In this document: piece by piece, positions 9,376 through 19,944 of the stretch | Position numbering within the stretch: the stretch's first letter is position 1 | Layout: each line of letters opens with the position of its first letter | Origin: Aldersonia sp. NBC_00410 | GTDB lineage: Bacteria > Actinomycetota > Actinomycetes > Mycobacteriales > Mycobacteriaceae | Assembly (NCBI RefSeq): GCF_026342035.1 | Contig: NZ_JAPENM010000001.1 | Span: 724,043-788,042, forward strand | Direction of reading: 5' to 3' | Length of the DNA stretch: 64,000 nucleotides | The notes under the pieces: generated by a model | Databases searched by the model: none | What the model saw: the letters and a program-made list of their open reading frames with translations, nothing else | Told to the model about the DNA's origin: nothing | Program-made: the position numbers and the translations under genes

Positions 9376-10410
9376 TCAACCGATGTGGGCACTCAGGTCC
9401 GGAATCATCCGGAACAGCTCGTCCTGCCAGTAACTCCAGGAATGCACGCCGACGCCAGGGAAGCTGTAGACCACGTTGTTCGCCCCGAGTGTGGCCATCC
9501 GGATCTGAAAGGATCTGGTGTTGAGCAGGGCGAGTTCTTCGAGACCCATGGCGTTGACGACGTTGTAGGCGTCGAGCAGGCTGCCGACCCGGTCATTGGG
9601 GCCGGGCAGGGCGCTACCGGCGGAGATCCACAGTCGGGTGTTGTTGTTGCGCAGGATCGGCGCGAAGACGAACGGATCGTTGCGCAACCAGGACCGATCC
9701 CAGGGCGGGCCCCACATGCTGTCGATGTTGAAACCGCCGGAGTCGAGCATGGCCACCCGCATCGCCTCGCGCATGCCAGGCGCGGAGATATTCAGATAGC
9801 CGGAATAGGACCCGGCATAAACGAACTGGTCCGGGTGATAGGCGGCCAGCGTCAAGGCCGCACTGCCGCCCGAGGACAGCCCGAACACACCGTTGCGATT
9901 GGGATTGAACCCGAGCCGGTCGCGCAGGGCCCAGCGCAGATTCTGTGTGAGGAATGTCTCCCAGCGGTACGTAGTCGGCTGCCGGTTGAAATTGCTGGGC
10001 GCGTGCCAATCCGAGTAGAAGCTGGACATGCCGCCGACCGGCATCACGACGTTGATGTTCCATCTGGTCAGCGCGTTTGCGGCGTCGGTTTCGATCTCCC
10101 AGCCGCTGAGATCGTTGCGGGCCCGCATGCCGTCGAGCGCGTAGACCACCCGGTTGGTGTTGCCGTCCGCGGCGCGGAAGACGCGGCTCTTGATCGGGCC
10201 CATGCTCGAGTCCACCCAGAAGTCGAACCCGGTCGGCGTGAACGCGGCCGACGCGACCCCGCCACTGCCGGTCAGCGTCGCCGCTAGCGGTACGACCAGC
10301 GCAATCACCAAGGCCATGATCAGCCGGGCGAGCCATCCAGCAGAGCGCCTGGGCGTCCCGGCGGACGGGGTGTCGGACGTCGAATCGGGTCTGAAAAAAG
10401 CTCCACGCAT
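9376..10410 (-). CDS. Antigen 85-type mycolyltransferase
   Basis: Third tandem mycolyltransferase, 344 residues from the ATG at 10410, which has a strong GAGGAGG box 8 nt upstream (the frame is open to 10467). It has a signal/anchor helix at about 28-50 (LIMALVIALVVPLAATL), then the Ag85 fold: FWVDSSMGPIKSRVFRA, ALDGMRARNDLSGWEIET, MPVGGMSSFYSDWHAP, nucleophile motif VFGLSSGGSAAL, SMWGPPWDRSWLRNDPF and GVGVHSWSYWQDEL. The elbow reads GLSSGG rather than GLSMGG, but the serine is kept, so an active enzyme is expected. The 271-nt gap to the next gene downstream has an AT-rich stretch with a GTTATCA direct repeat near 9284-9300, possibly that gene's promoter region. Confidence 0.92.
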   Translation of the reverse strand: MRGAFFRPDSTSDTPSAGTPRRSAGWLARLIMALVIALVVPLAATLTGSGGVASAAFTPTGFDFWVDSSMGPIKSRVFRAADGNTNRVVYALDGMRARNDLSGWEIETDAANALTRWNINVVMPVGGMSSFYSDWHAPSNFNRQPTTYRWETFLTQNLRWALRDRLGFNPNRNGVFGLSSGGSAALTLAAYHPDQFVYAGSYSGYLNISAPGMREAMRVAMLDSGGFNIDSMWGPPWDRSWLRNDPFVFAPILRNNNTRLWISAGSALPGPNDRVGSLLDAYNVVNAMGLEELALLNTRSFQIRMATLGANNVVYSFPGVGVHSWSYWQDELFRMIPDLSAHIG

Positions 10411-10620
10411 GGTCGCGACCTCCTCGATGCGGGTGCGATAACCCACCCGAACGCGGGTGGAGGGCATGGGGCCCCTGTCGACACTGTGCCGCAGTTATCG
10501 CGGTCCGCTTGTATTCCCGGTAAATCGATGCGCCAGCGCAACACGTTAGCGAAGCAACGGCGAACCCGGCGGGGAAAGCGGGAATGTCCCAGGCCACCGG
10601 GGGACGGTGGTGGGCGTGGG

Positions 10621-12609
10621 TCAGCGCGTGCCGACCGGTGGCGGAGGCTCGAGTCCGCACAGCTCGATCGCGTACTTCGGCACCCGGTCGAAGCGGTACT
10701 TCGCGAACTCGAAGGACCGCTTGAAGTTCTGCTTCCACCGCTCCCAGGTGAGGTCCGCACGTGAGGATTCGAGCAGATCCTGGGTCTCCGGGCAGGTCAG
10801 CGCCACCTTGGCCTGCGCGACCCAGTCCTCGTCGAAGTACCACGGCAGCCACGGGTGCTTGTCGACCATGCCGGTATCGGCGACCACCCAGTCCGCGTAC
10901 AGGCTCTTGTCGTGGCCGATCCGGCCGTCGGTGAGTCGGTCAGAATGCGCGGCCAGTGGGTACGCCAGTCCCATCTGGTCGATGACGCGGACGTCCAGGG
11001 GGACGTTCATGCTGGTCATGCCGAGGTTGAGGAAGTAGACGGTGTGGCCGACGCCACCTTCGGGGATGGGCAACGGTGGTGGCACCACATCCCAATGCGT
11101 GAAGGACGGGGTGTTGATCAACAGCCCGCCGTCCGGGGTCGACTCGATCGCCGACACCATCGCCCGCATGCGCGGGTAGTCGAGGTAGTCCTCGGCCCGG
11201 ATCGGGTGGTCGTGGCCGGTGTTGAGCACGTAGTAGGCGCGCTCGTCGACGATCCCGGAGCGGCCGATCGTGCTGCCGGTGACCATGCCGGTCGTGTTCG
11301 AGGCGATGTAGGCCCAGCCGAGCACCGCGATCACCGCAACTCCGCCGGCCGTCGCGGCGAGACTGCGGCCGCGTTCGGGCAGCCGGACAGGCAGCACCGC
11401 GAAGGGCAGAATCAGGCAGAACAAAACGGGCAGCAGCATCCGGCCGTGCATGAAATCGCCGCCGACACGCAGCGAGTACACCTGCAACAGCAGGGCGCTG
11501 AGCAGGAACAGGGTGACCACCGCGGCGGGGGTGCGCAGCTTGGACTGCAACCTGCGCAGCCGACCGCCCGCGGGTTCATGAATGGAAGATTTGGTGCGTT
11601 CAGCACCGTCGGGTCGCTCCGCAGGCTCCGCTCCCGTGGAGTGAATGCTTCCATTCACTCCGCCAGAACGGGGTGTGTCGCCGCCGAAGCGCGCGAGGAT
11701 GATCCCGGCCACCGCGAGGATGACCAGTGGGAGCCAGAGGAAGTAGGGGTCGACCAGGTTCCACAGGTAGGTGAAGCCCTGGCCCCATTTCGCGCCCGCC
11801 GCATCCTTGGCGACCGCGGTGTTCGGGTAGGGCAGGGCGTAGTAGCCCATCCGCCAGATTTGATAGCCGACGGGCACGGCACCGGCGATCACCACGAACG
11901 CGGTGCGGACAAGCCACGGCCGCGGCGTGGGTGCCAGGAACACGAGCAGCAGCGCGAGCGCGGCCACCATCAGCAACTCGGGGCGCACCATCGGGCCGAG
12001 CCCGGCGACGAACGCCAGCGTGAGCAATGCCGGGATGCGCACCGTTTCGGCCTTGCTCCAGCGCACTAGCAACAGCCACAGCAGCCCGAGCCAGAAGATC
12101 ACCAGCGCGCTCTCCAGCCCGGAGGTGGCGTAGTCGCGCGCGGGCGGCACCGCGATGTACACCACGGCACCGGCGGGGAGCAGGAAGCCGGCCTTCGTGC
12201 CGCCCCACAGCCGGCCTGCACCGAGCATGGCCAGCACGATCGCCGCCACCGACAGCACCAGCGTGAGCGTCAGCACGACGTACTCGAGCCGGGCCTGGGT
12301 CAGCCAGCTGAAGGCGTAGACGATGTAGGTCCACGCGGCGCTGGTGTTCGTCTCGACGCGATCGTCGATGTTGAACACGGGCCCATTTCCGGCCAGCAGG
12401 TTGCGCACGGTGCGCAGCACGATCAGCCCGTCGTCGGCGATCCAGCGCCGCTCCCAGCCGCCCAAGGCGAAGAACAGCGCGGTCAGCGCAATCCCGATCG
12501 AGTAGACGGCGCGCGGCACCCACCCGGGCCGCGACCGGACGGCGGCCCGGTGAGCAGCGCCGGACGGGGTCGACGCCGTCAGCTCGTCACGAGATGTAGA
12601 CAGCGACAC
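10621..12609 (-). CDS. aftB: Arabinofuranosyltransferase AftB
   Basis: Polytopic GT-C glycosyltransferase that adds terminal beta-1,2 arabinofuranose residues to arabinan using decaprenyl-phosphoryl arabinose. The N-terminal segment contains the conserved GGWERRWIADDGLIVLRTVR with the acidic pair typical of GT-C enzymes, followed by about ten membrane helices and a C-terminal soluble domain ending ELCGLEPPPPVGTR. The start is uncertain: GTG at 12609 is preferred (662 residues), overlapping the ubiA end by 23 nt; the frame is open to 12702. A hydrophilic loop (GSIHSTGAEPAERPDGAERT) is encoded by an interspersed repeat at 11579-11658 and makes the protein longer than the about 627 residues of M. 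tuberculosis AftB. Confidence 0.92.
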   Translation of the reverse strand: MSLSTSRDELTASTPSGAAHRAAVRSRPGWVPRAVYSIGIALTALFFALGGWERRWIADDGLIVLRTVRNLLAGNGPVFNIDDRVETNTSAAWTYIVYAFSWLTQARLEYVVLTLTLVLSVAAIVLAMLGAGRLWGGTKAGFLLPAGAVVYIAVPPARDYATSGLESALVIFWLGLLWLLLVRWSKAETVRIPALLTLAFVAGLGPMVRPELLMVAALALLLVFLAPTPRPWLVRTAFVVIAGAVPVGYQIWRMGYYALPYPNTAVAKDAAGAKWGQGFTYLWNLVDPYFLWLPLVILAVAGIILARFGGDTPRSGGVNGSIHSTGAEPAERPDGAERTKSSIHEPAGGRLRRLQSKLRTPAAVVTLFLLSALLLQVYSLRVGGDFMHGRMLLPVLFCLILPFAVLPVRLPERGRSLAATAGGVAVIAVLGWAYIASNTTGMVTGSTIGRSGIVDERAYYVLNTGHDHPIRAEDYLDYPRMRAMVSAIESTPDGGLLINTPSFTHWDVVPPPLPIPEGGVGHTVYFLNLGMTSMNVPLDVRVIDQMGLAYPLAAHSDRLTDGRIGHDKSLYADWVVADTGMVDKHPWLPWYFDEDWVAQAKVALTCPETQDLLESSRADLTWERWKQNFKRSFEFAKYRFDRVPKYAIELCGLEPPPPVGTR
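11579..11658. repeat. In-frame interspersed repeat inside aftB
   Basis: An 80-bp segment bounded by a perfect 10-bp inverted repeat, TGAATGGAAG (11579-11588) and CTTCCATTCA (11648-11657). The left end is identical to 40537-40557, including TGAATGGAAGATTTGGTGCG. The core at 11611-11640 (GGGTCGCTCCGCAGGCTCCG and the following CTCCCGTGGA) is identical over 30 bp to the 33-bp repeats inside the MerR gene. The right end also forms a small hairpin, GTGAATG-CTTC-CATTCAC. It adds a hydrophilic loop to AftB without breaking the frame. Confidence 0.8.
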
Positions 12610-13513
12610 CGACCACCCCGATCCAGGCGAGCGCAAGCAGCTGCAGCACCCGGTCCCCGAACGCGATCTCCTCGGGCTCCCCGGCTTCCCCACCGTCGAC
12701 ATCGACGGCGTACCGCAGGATCGCGATGGTGAACGGCACCATCGAGATGGCGAACAGCTGGGTGTCGCGCAGGCTGTCCTGCTCGAACGCCCACAATCCG
12801 TAGAACACCACGACCGCGGTCGCCGCCATCGTCCAGATGAACCGCAGGTAGGTCGGGGTGTAGTACTCCAACGACTTGCGGATCTTCGCGCCGGTATCGA
12901 CGGCGAGCTGCAACTCCGCGTAGCGCTTGCCCGCGGCCATGAACAGCGAGCCGAAGGCCATGATCAGCAGGAACCACTGCGACAGCGGGATGTCGGCGGC
13001 CACACCACCGGCGATCGCGCGCAGCAGGAAACCCGACGACACGATGCAGATGTCGAGCACGGCCTGATGCTTGAGCCCGAAGCAATACGCGAGCTGGATG
13101 ACGATGTAGACCGCCATCGTCAGCGCGAGCTCCCAGTTCGCGATGAAGGAGAGCGCGATCGATCCGACCAGCAGCACGACGGCCATGCCGTAGGCCAGGT
13201 TCAACGGAAGCACGCCCGCCGCGATCGGCCGGAACCGCTTGGTCGGGTGCGCCCGGTCGGCCTCGACATCCCGCGCGTCGTTGACCAGGTAGATGCCCGA
13301 CGCCGCCATACAGAACACGACGAACGCGAGTGCGGCCGGTCCGAGCACGGACAGCTCGTCGATCGCCCCGGCCGCCAACGGCGCAGCGAGGACGAGGACG
13401 TTCTTCACCCACTGGCGCGGCCGAACGGCCTTGATGATCGCGGCGGGGAGAGTCTTCGGCGGACCCTTGACCGCGGCCTCCTCCAGGTCGTGGCCGGTCG
13501 GCTCCTCGCTCAT
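12587..13513 (-). CDS. ubiA: Decaprenyl-phosphate phosphoribosyltransferase (DPPR synthase)
   Basis: UbiA-superfamily integral membrane prenyltransferase that joins phosphoribose to decaprenyl phosphate, the first committed step to the arabinan donor. It has 308 residues and about nine membrane helices. The first Asp-rich motif is YLVNDARDVEADRAHPTKRF (about 85-105), preceded by RPRQWVKNVLVLAAP. The second polar motif is around AYCFGLKHQAVLDI. The ATG at 13513 has GGAG four bases upstream and overlaps the stop of the PAP2 gene in an ATGA junction, giving a coupled biosynthetic pair. Equivalent to Rv3806c by position and sequence. Confidence 0.95.
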   Translation of the reverse strand: MSEEPTGHDLEEAAVKGPPKTLPAAIIKAVRPRQWVKNVLVLAAPLAAGAIDELSVLGPAALAFVVFCMAASGIYLVNDARDVEADRAHPTKRFRPIAAGVLPLNLAYGMAVVLLVGSIALSFIANWELALTMAVYIVIQLAYCFGLKHQAVLDICIVSSGFLLRAIAGGVAADIPLSQWFLLIMAFGSLFMAAGKRYAELQLAVDTGAKIRKSLEYYTPTYLRFIWTMAATAVVVFYGLWAFEQDSLRDTQLFAISMVPFTIAILRYAVDVDGGEAGEPEEIAFGDRVLQLLALAWIGVVGVAVYIS

Positions 13514-14077
13514 TTCACTCCAAACTTCTTCTCGGCGGCGAGCACCGCCGCGGCCGATGCCGCGCCGAGCGCCGATCCGGCGAGCACGTCGGTCGGGTAG
13601 TGCACACCGAGCACGATGCGCGACAACAGCATCGGCGGGACGAGCACCGCAGGCAAGGGTAAACCGGTGAGCCGACCCATCAGCACTGCAGCCGCCGTCG
13701 TGGAGGTGGCATGCGAGGACGGGAAGCTCAGCTTGCTCGGCGTCGACACGTTCACCTGCACGGACGGGTGGTTCGGTCGCGGCCGGCGCACGACCCGCTT
13801 GATCACGATCGACGCAGCATGCGCACCGACCGCGCCGACGGCGACACCCGCCCACTGACTGCGGCGGTCGCGGTCGAGTGCGTAGCCCACAGCCGCGATT
13901 CCTACCCAGCCGAGCGCGTGCTCACCGAAATGTGACATCCCGCGTGCCGCTTCCAGGACGCCCGGTACGGCCCCGACCCCGGCCTGCACGGCATTGAGGA
14001 TCGCGACCTCGCGCGGTGCGGGCGGGACGGTCACCGCGAATTCGGCGTGCCCGTCGGTTTCAGTCACCCCCACCGGC

Positions 14078-14094
<17 letters not shown>
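13510..14094 (-). CDS. PAP2 phosphatase, probable DPPR 5-phosphatase (Rv3807c type)
   Basis: Membrane phosphatase of the PAP2 family, 194 residues. All three signature motifs are present: KRVVRRPRP (about 100), SFPSSHATST (about 125) and SRIVLGVHYPTD (about 160). Its place between ubiA and glfT2 matches Rv3807c, proposed to remove the 5-phosphate from decaprenyl-phosphoryl-5-phosphoribose. It overlaps glfT2 by 17 nt at its start and ubiA by 4 nt at its end, so it is embedded in the operon. Confidence 0.92.
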
Positions 14095-17256
<3,162 letters not shown>

Positions 17257-17321
17257 TCAGGGTATCGGACCTGTGTGGCCGCGCCGCCCGGCACGGCGGT
17301 AACCCCCGGTCCGCCGTCGAA

Positions 17322-17368
17322 TGAACGGAACCGTTCAGTCGATCCAATCGACTGAACGGTTCCGTTCA
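17322..17368. repeat. Large perfect inverted repeat (22-bp arms)
   Basis: Arms 17322-17343 and 17347-17368 are perfect reverse complements around a CCA loop. Each arm is itself a near-palindrome, TGAACGGAACCGTTCA, so cruciform or alternative hairpins are possible. The same double unit occurs at 40567-40613. Here it lies between the end of the MerR gene and the start of glf. Confidence 0.9.
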
Positions 17369-17399
17369 GTCGATGCAAATGCCGAGCTGCCCGCCACGG

Positions 17400-18272
17400 T
17401 CAAGGAGTCTCCGGCCTCGACAAACGCGTGCGGACGTACGCCTCCATAGCGTCGCGCACGAACTCGGCCGTGCCCGCGCCGTGGACGTCGTAGTTCTGCC
17501 GGAACCGCGGATCGGCGACGTACATCTCGCCGAGCCCGGTGAACGCCGCCGCGGATATGGGTCGCTCCGCAGGCTCCGCTCCCGCGGATATGGGTCGCTC
17601 CGCAGGCTCCGCTCCCGTGGATATGGGTCGCTCCGCAGGCTCCGCTCCCGTGGTGGGCTTGCGGCCCTGCCAGCCGATGGCGATCCAGTCGTAGTGCCGC
17701 GCGGCGATGGCGAGCACCTCCGCGCTGTCGGGCGCGCGGCCCTCCCGGTGGGCAGTGCCGTAGTCGGCCGCGATATCGAGGTGGCGCTGCTGAAAGTCGC
17801 GCTTGTCCTGTTCGGACATCGAGCGCCACCACGTGTCGCCGCTCGCATAGGCCTCTCGCCCCCAGCGTTCGATCACCTCGTCGCGGTACACGGTGTGGTC
17901 GAAGCCGTCGAATACTTCGTCGGGCATGAGCCGTTGTCCTTCCTCTGTTTTGCGCAGGGTGGTCTGTACGGATGCGATTTGCCGCGCAATCCGGTCCTGT
18001 TCGTTGCGCAGTAGCTCGAGATGGGTGCGCAATGCGGCGGTGGAGTCGCGCTCGCCGTCGAGCACGTCGCCGATGGTGCGCAGCGGCAGCCCGAGCTCAC
18101 GCAGCAGCAGGATGCGCTGCAGCCGGATCAGGGCGTCCTGCCCGTAGTAGCGGTAGCCGTTCGCGCCGATCCGGGTCGGTACGAGCAGTCCGAGATCGCC
18201 GTAGTGGCGCAGGGTGCGGCTGGTGGCGCCGGCGACCTTTGCCAGCTGGTGGATCGACCACTCCTCGGGCAT
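17400..18272 (-). CDS. MerR-family regulator with TipAS-like effector domain
   Basis: 290-residue transcription factor. The MerR helix-turn-helix lies at the N-terminus (WSIHQLAKVAGATSRTLRHYGDLGLL, RIGANGYRYYGQDALIRLQ), followed by a coiled dimerisation helix (about 75-115). A helical C-terminal domain is of the TipAS type (DGFDHTVYRDEVIERWG, GEMYVADPRFRQNYD), which in Streptomyces TipA binds thiopeptides. ATG at 18272 is preferred over TTG at 18287. The effector domain is interrupted in frame by three 11-residue repeats (TGAEPAERPIS type) encoded by a DNA repeat at 17551-17649, which may alter ligand binding. A palindrome just upstream suggests autoregulation. Confidence 0.88.
   Translation of the reverse strand: MPEEWSIHQLAKVAGATSRTLRHYGDLGLLVPTRIGANGYRYYGQDALIRLQRILLLRELGLPLRTIGDVLDGERDSTAALRTHLELLRNEQDRIARQIASVQTTLRKTEEGQRLMPDEVFDGFDHTVYRDEVIERWGREAYASGDTWWRSMSEQDKRDFQQRHLDIAADYGTAHREGRAPDSAEVLAIAARHYDWIAIGWQGRKPTTGAEPAERPISTGAEPAERPISAGAEPAERPISAAAFTGLGEMYVADPRFRQNYDVHGAGTAEFVRDAMEAYVRTRLSRPETP
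17551..17649. repeat. Three exact-length 33-bp tandem repeats inside the MerR/TipAS gene
   Basis: Units at 17551-17583, 17584-17616 and 17617-17649 differ only at the second base of the third unit (GCGG versus GTGG). The common core GGGTCGCTCCGCAGGCTCCG and the following CTCCC also occur in the aftB repeat. Each unit adds 11 residues in frame. Near-identity implies recent amplification. Confidence 0.92.
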
Positions 18273-18287
18273 GAACCCAGGATGCAA

Positions 18288-18310
18288 CTTGACGTCGCGT
18301 CAATGTCAAG
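18288..18310 (-). promoter_or_regulatory. Probable MerR-type operator/promoter
   Basis: CTTGAC (18288-18293) and GTCAAG (18305-18310) form an inverted repeat over 23 bp, with an inner TTGAC-GCGAC-GTCAA copy on the minus strand. On the minus strand it includes a TTGACA -35-like hexamer. It ends 15 nt before the MerR ATG, fitting autoregulation. Confidence 0.55.
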
Positions 18311-18329
18311 GCGTTCGTTCCGCCGGACC

Positions 18330-19268
18330 TCAGGTCAGCAGAACCTTCGCGACCAGGGCTCGGTGGTCCGCGCCGGGCAACCCGACGGTCTCCACCGCAA
18401 TCGCGCGGCCGTTGGCGAGCAGGATGTGGTCGATACCGACGAGCGGCGGCCATCGCTTGTCGGTCGGGTAGGTGACCAGATGCCCGGCACCCGCCTGTTC
18501 GGCAGCATCGCCGAAACGGCCGGCGACCAAAGCGCGGTACTGCGAATGGTCGTAGGTCGCGTTGAAATCGCCGCCGACGATCACCGGGCGATTCGTCGGT
18601 GCCCGGTCGAGAATGCCGTGCAGCCGGGACAATTCGTCGGCCCAGACGTCTGTGCCGAATACGGGCGGCACCGGATGGAACGCGTACACCGTGACCGGTC
18701 CGGTCTCCGGGATATTCGCCGTCGCCGAGAGTTGGTTCAGCACGAACCCGTCGTACTCAACCGTGTCCGACAACGGGTACCTGCTCCAGATTCCGGTCCC
18801 GGCCGCGGTTCTGCCCGGGGAGATATGCCGGTACGGCAGCAACCGGTCGAGCCCCGCCCGGCCGAGACCGTCGACCGTCGCGGGCGTGAGCTCGTTGACC
18901 GTGAGCACTTCGATCTTGCGCGCCCGCACCTGATCGACCAGCGTTTGCGGGTCGGCTCCGTCGAAGAGCAGATTGGCCTGCATCACCATCACTGCCCGGC
19001 CGCTGTCTTTGTCCGAGTGACTGACATACAGCGGAAGTTGCGTCCACGCTGCGGCGGCAATGACGACGATGGCGACCCCGACACCAATCCAATGTCGCAG
19101 GGCCACAAACAACACCAGCCCAATTACCGCGGCAACCATCAGATAGGGCGCAACAGAAGCGGCCAGCACCAACATCCGCGCCGACGACCCACTGAAGTGC
19201 AATGCAAGTCCGGCAGCTCCCGTCAGCGTCGCAAGCCATGCGAGCAGAGCCAGACCAACCGAAGTCAC
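18330..19268 (-). CDS. Membrane-anchored endonuclease/exonuclease/phosphatase-family protein
   Basis: 312 residues. Three hydrophobic helices fill the first 85 residues (GLALLAWLATLTGAAGLAL, MLVLAASVAPYLMVAAVIGL, IGVGVAIVVIAAAAW). An extracytoplasmic EEP-fold domain follows: VMQANLLFDGADPQTLVD, the metal ligand in VLTVNELTP, IVGGDFNATYDHSQYR, and the terminal GIDHILL and GADHRALVAKVLLT. These correspond to the Glu, Asp-Asn and Asp-His catalytic elements of the family. Substrate is unknown; nuclease or phospho/sphingomyelinase-like phosphodiesterase activity is possible. GTG at 19268 is the likely start. A 26-bp tandem repeat lies just upstream. Confidence 0.85.
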   Translation of the reverse strand: MTSVGLALLAWLATLTGAAGLALHFSGSSARMLVLAASVAPYLMVAAVIGLVLFVALRHWIGVGVAIVVIAAAAWTQLPLYVSHSDKDSGRAVMVMQANLLFDGADPQTLVDQVRARKIEVLTVNELTPATVDGLGRAGLDRLLPYRHISPGRTAAGTGIWSRYPLSDTVEYDGFVLNQLSATANIPETGPVTVYAFHPVPPVFGTDVWADELSRLHGILDRAPTNRPVIVGGDFNATYDHSQYRALVAGRFGDAAEQAGAGHLVTYPTDKRWPPLVGIDHILLANGRAIAVETVGLPGADHRALVAKVLLT

Positions 19269-19320
19269 TTCGACATCATGCTCGACGCCGAACCGACGCG
19301 CTGCTCAGTGCACCGCGCAC

Positions 19321-19380
19321 CGTCACGAAGTGGCGCGAGACAGCATCGTCACGAAGTGGCGCGAGACAGCACCGTCACGA
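19321..19380. repeat. 26-bp tandem repeat, 2.3 copies, upstream of the endonuclease-family gene
   Basis: CGTCACGAAGTGGCGCGAGA plus CAGCAT/CAGCAC occurs at 19321-19346 and 19347-19372, and a third start CGTCACGA at 19373-19380 supplies the stop codon of the TetR gene (19375-19377). The repeat fills most of the 106-nt gap between the two same-strand genes. Confidence 0.85.
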
Positions 19381-19944
19381 TGGGATGCGCCCGAGCACGG
19401 CCGGCACGACGAACTGTTCGAGCATCGTGCGCTCCTCGGCCGCGTCGGCACCGGGCATCGCGAGCAGCGACACGATGACCCGGACGAACCAGCGCGCGGC
19501 CGGGCTCGGATCGGCGTCACTTATGCCCAGGCCGGCAAAGAAGTTCGCGGCGAACCCCTCGATCACCGCGGACGAATTGGCGAGATCACTTGTGATACCC
19601 GCGTTGTCGGTGCGAAACCACATCACCAGGAGCGGCTCGGCGCGCACCCGCGCGAGCGCCGACTCGACGACCGCTACGATCCGCTCCCCCGGATCGTGCA
19701 CGTCGGCGATGTCCGCGCGTACCGCGGACCCGATTCGACGCGTCTCGCGGTGCACCAAGGCCACCTGCAGCGCACGCCGGTTTTCGAAATAGCGGTACAG
19801 CGTCGCCCGCGAGCAGCCCGCGGCCCGCGCGACATCGGCCATCCCCACAGCTGCGATGCCACGCTCGGAGTACAGCTCCGCAGCGGCGTCGAGAATCCGC
19901 TCGGCGGCAAGGTCGGTCCGGTCGGCCGCGAGCCAGTCGCTCAC
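19375..19944 (-). CDS. TetR-family transcriptional regulator
   Basis: 189 residues. The N-terminal TetR DNA-binding domain reads LAAERILDAAAELYSERGIAAVGMADVARAAGCSRATLYRYFENRRALQ in sequence order, with the recognition helix at CSRATLYRYF (about 45-55). The rest is a helical ligand domain. The frame is open well upstream, but the GTG at 19944 is chosen because it overlaps the P450 stop in a GTGA junction and puts the helix-turn-helix at the usual distance. Co-transcription suggests that it represses the P450 operon, and the palindrome at 21178-21197 is a candidate operator. Confidence 0.9.
   Translation of the reverse strand: MSDWLAADRTDLAAERILDAAAELYSERGIAAVGMADVARAAGCSRATLYRYFENRRALQVALVHRETRRIGSAVRADIADVHDPGERIVAVVESALARVRAEPLLVMWFRTDNAGITSDLANSSAVIEGFAANFFAGLGISDADPSPAARWFVRVIVSLLAMPGADAAEERTMLEQFVVPAVLGRIPS

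Noticed and set aside
10594..10610. Hairpin CCACCG-GGGGA-CGGTGG after aftB as a terminator
   Set aside because: Only 6 bp of stem, such short GC hairpins are frequent by chance here, and the downstream mycolyltransferase genes may be co-transcribed.
17551..17649. Three regular 33-bp units as a CRISPR array
   Set aside because: The units are directly adjacent without spacers and are translated in frame within the MerR/TipAS gene.
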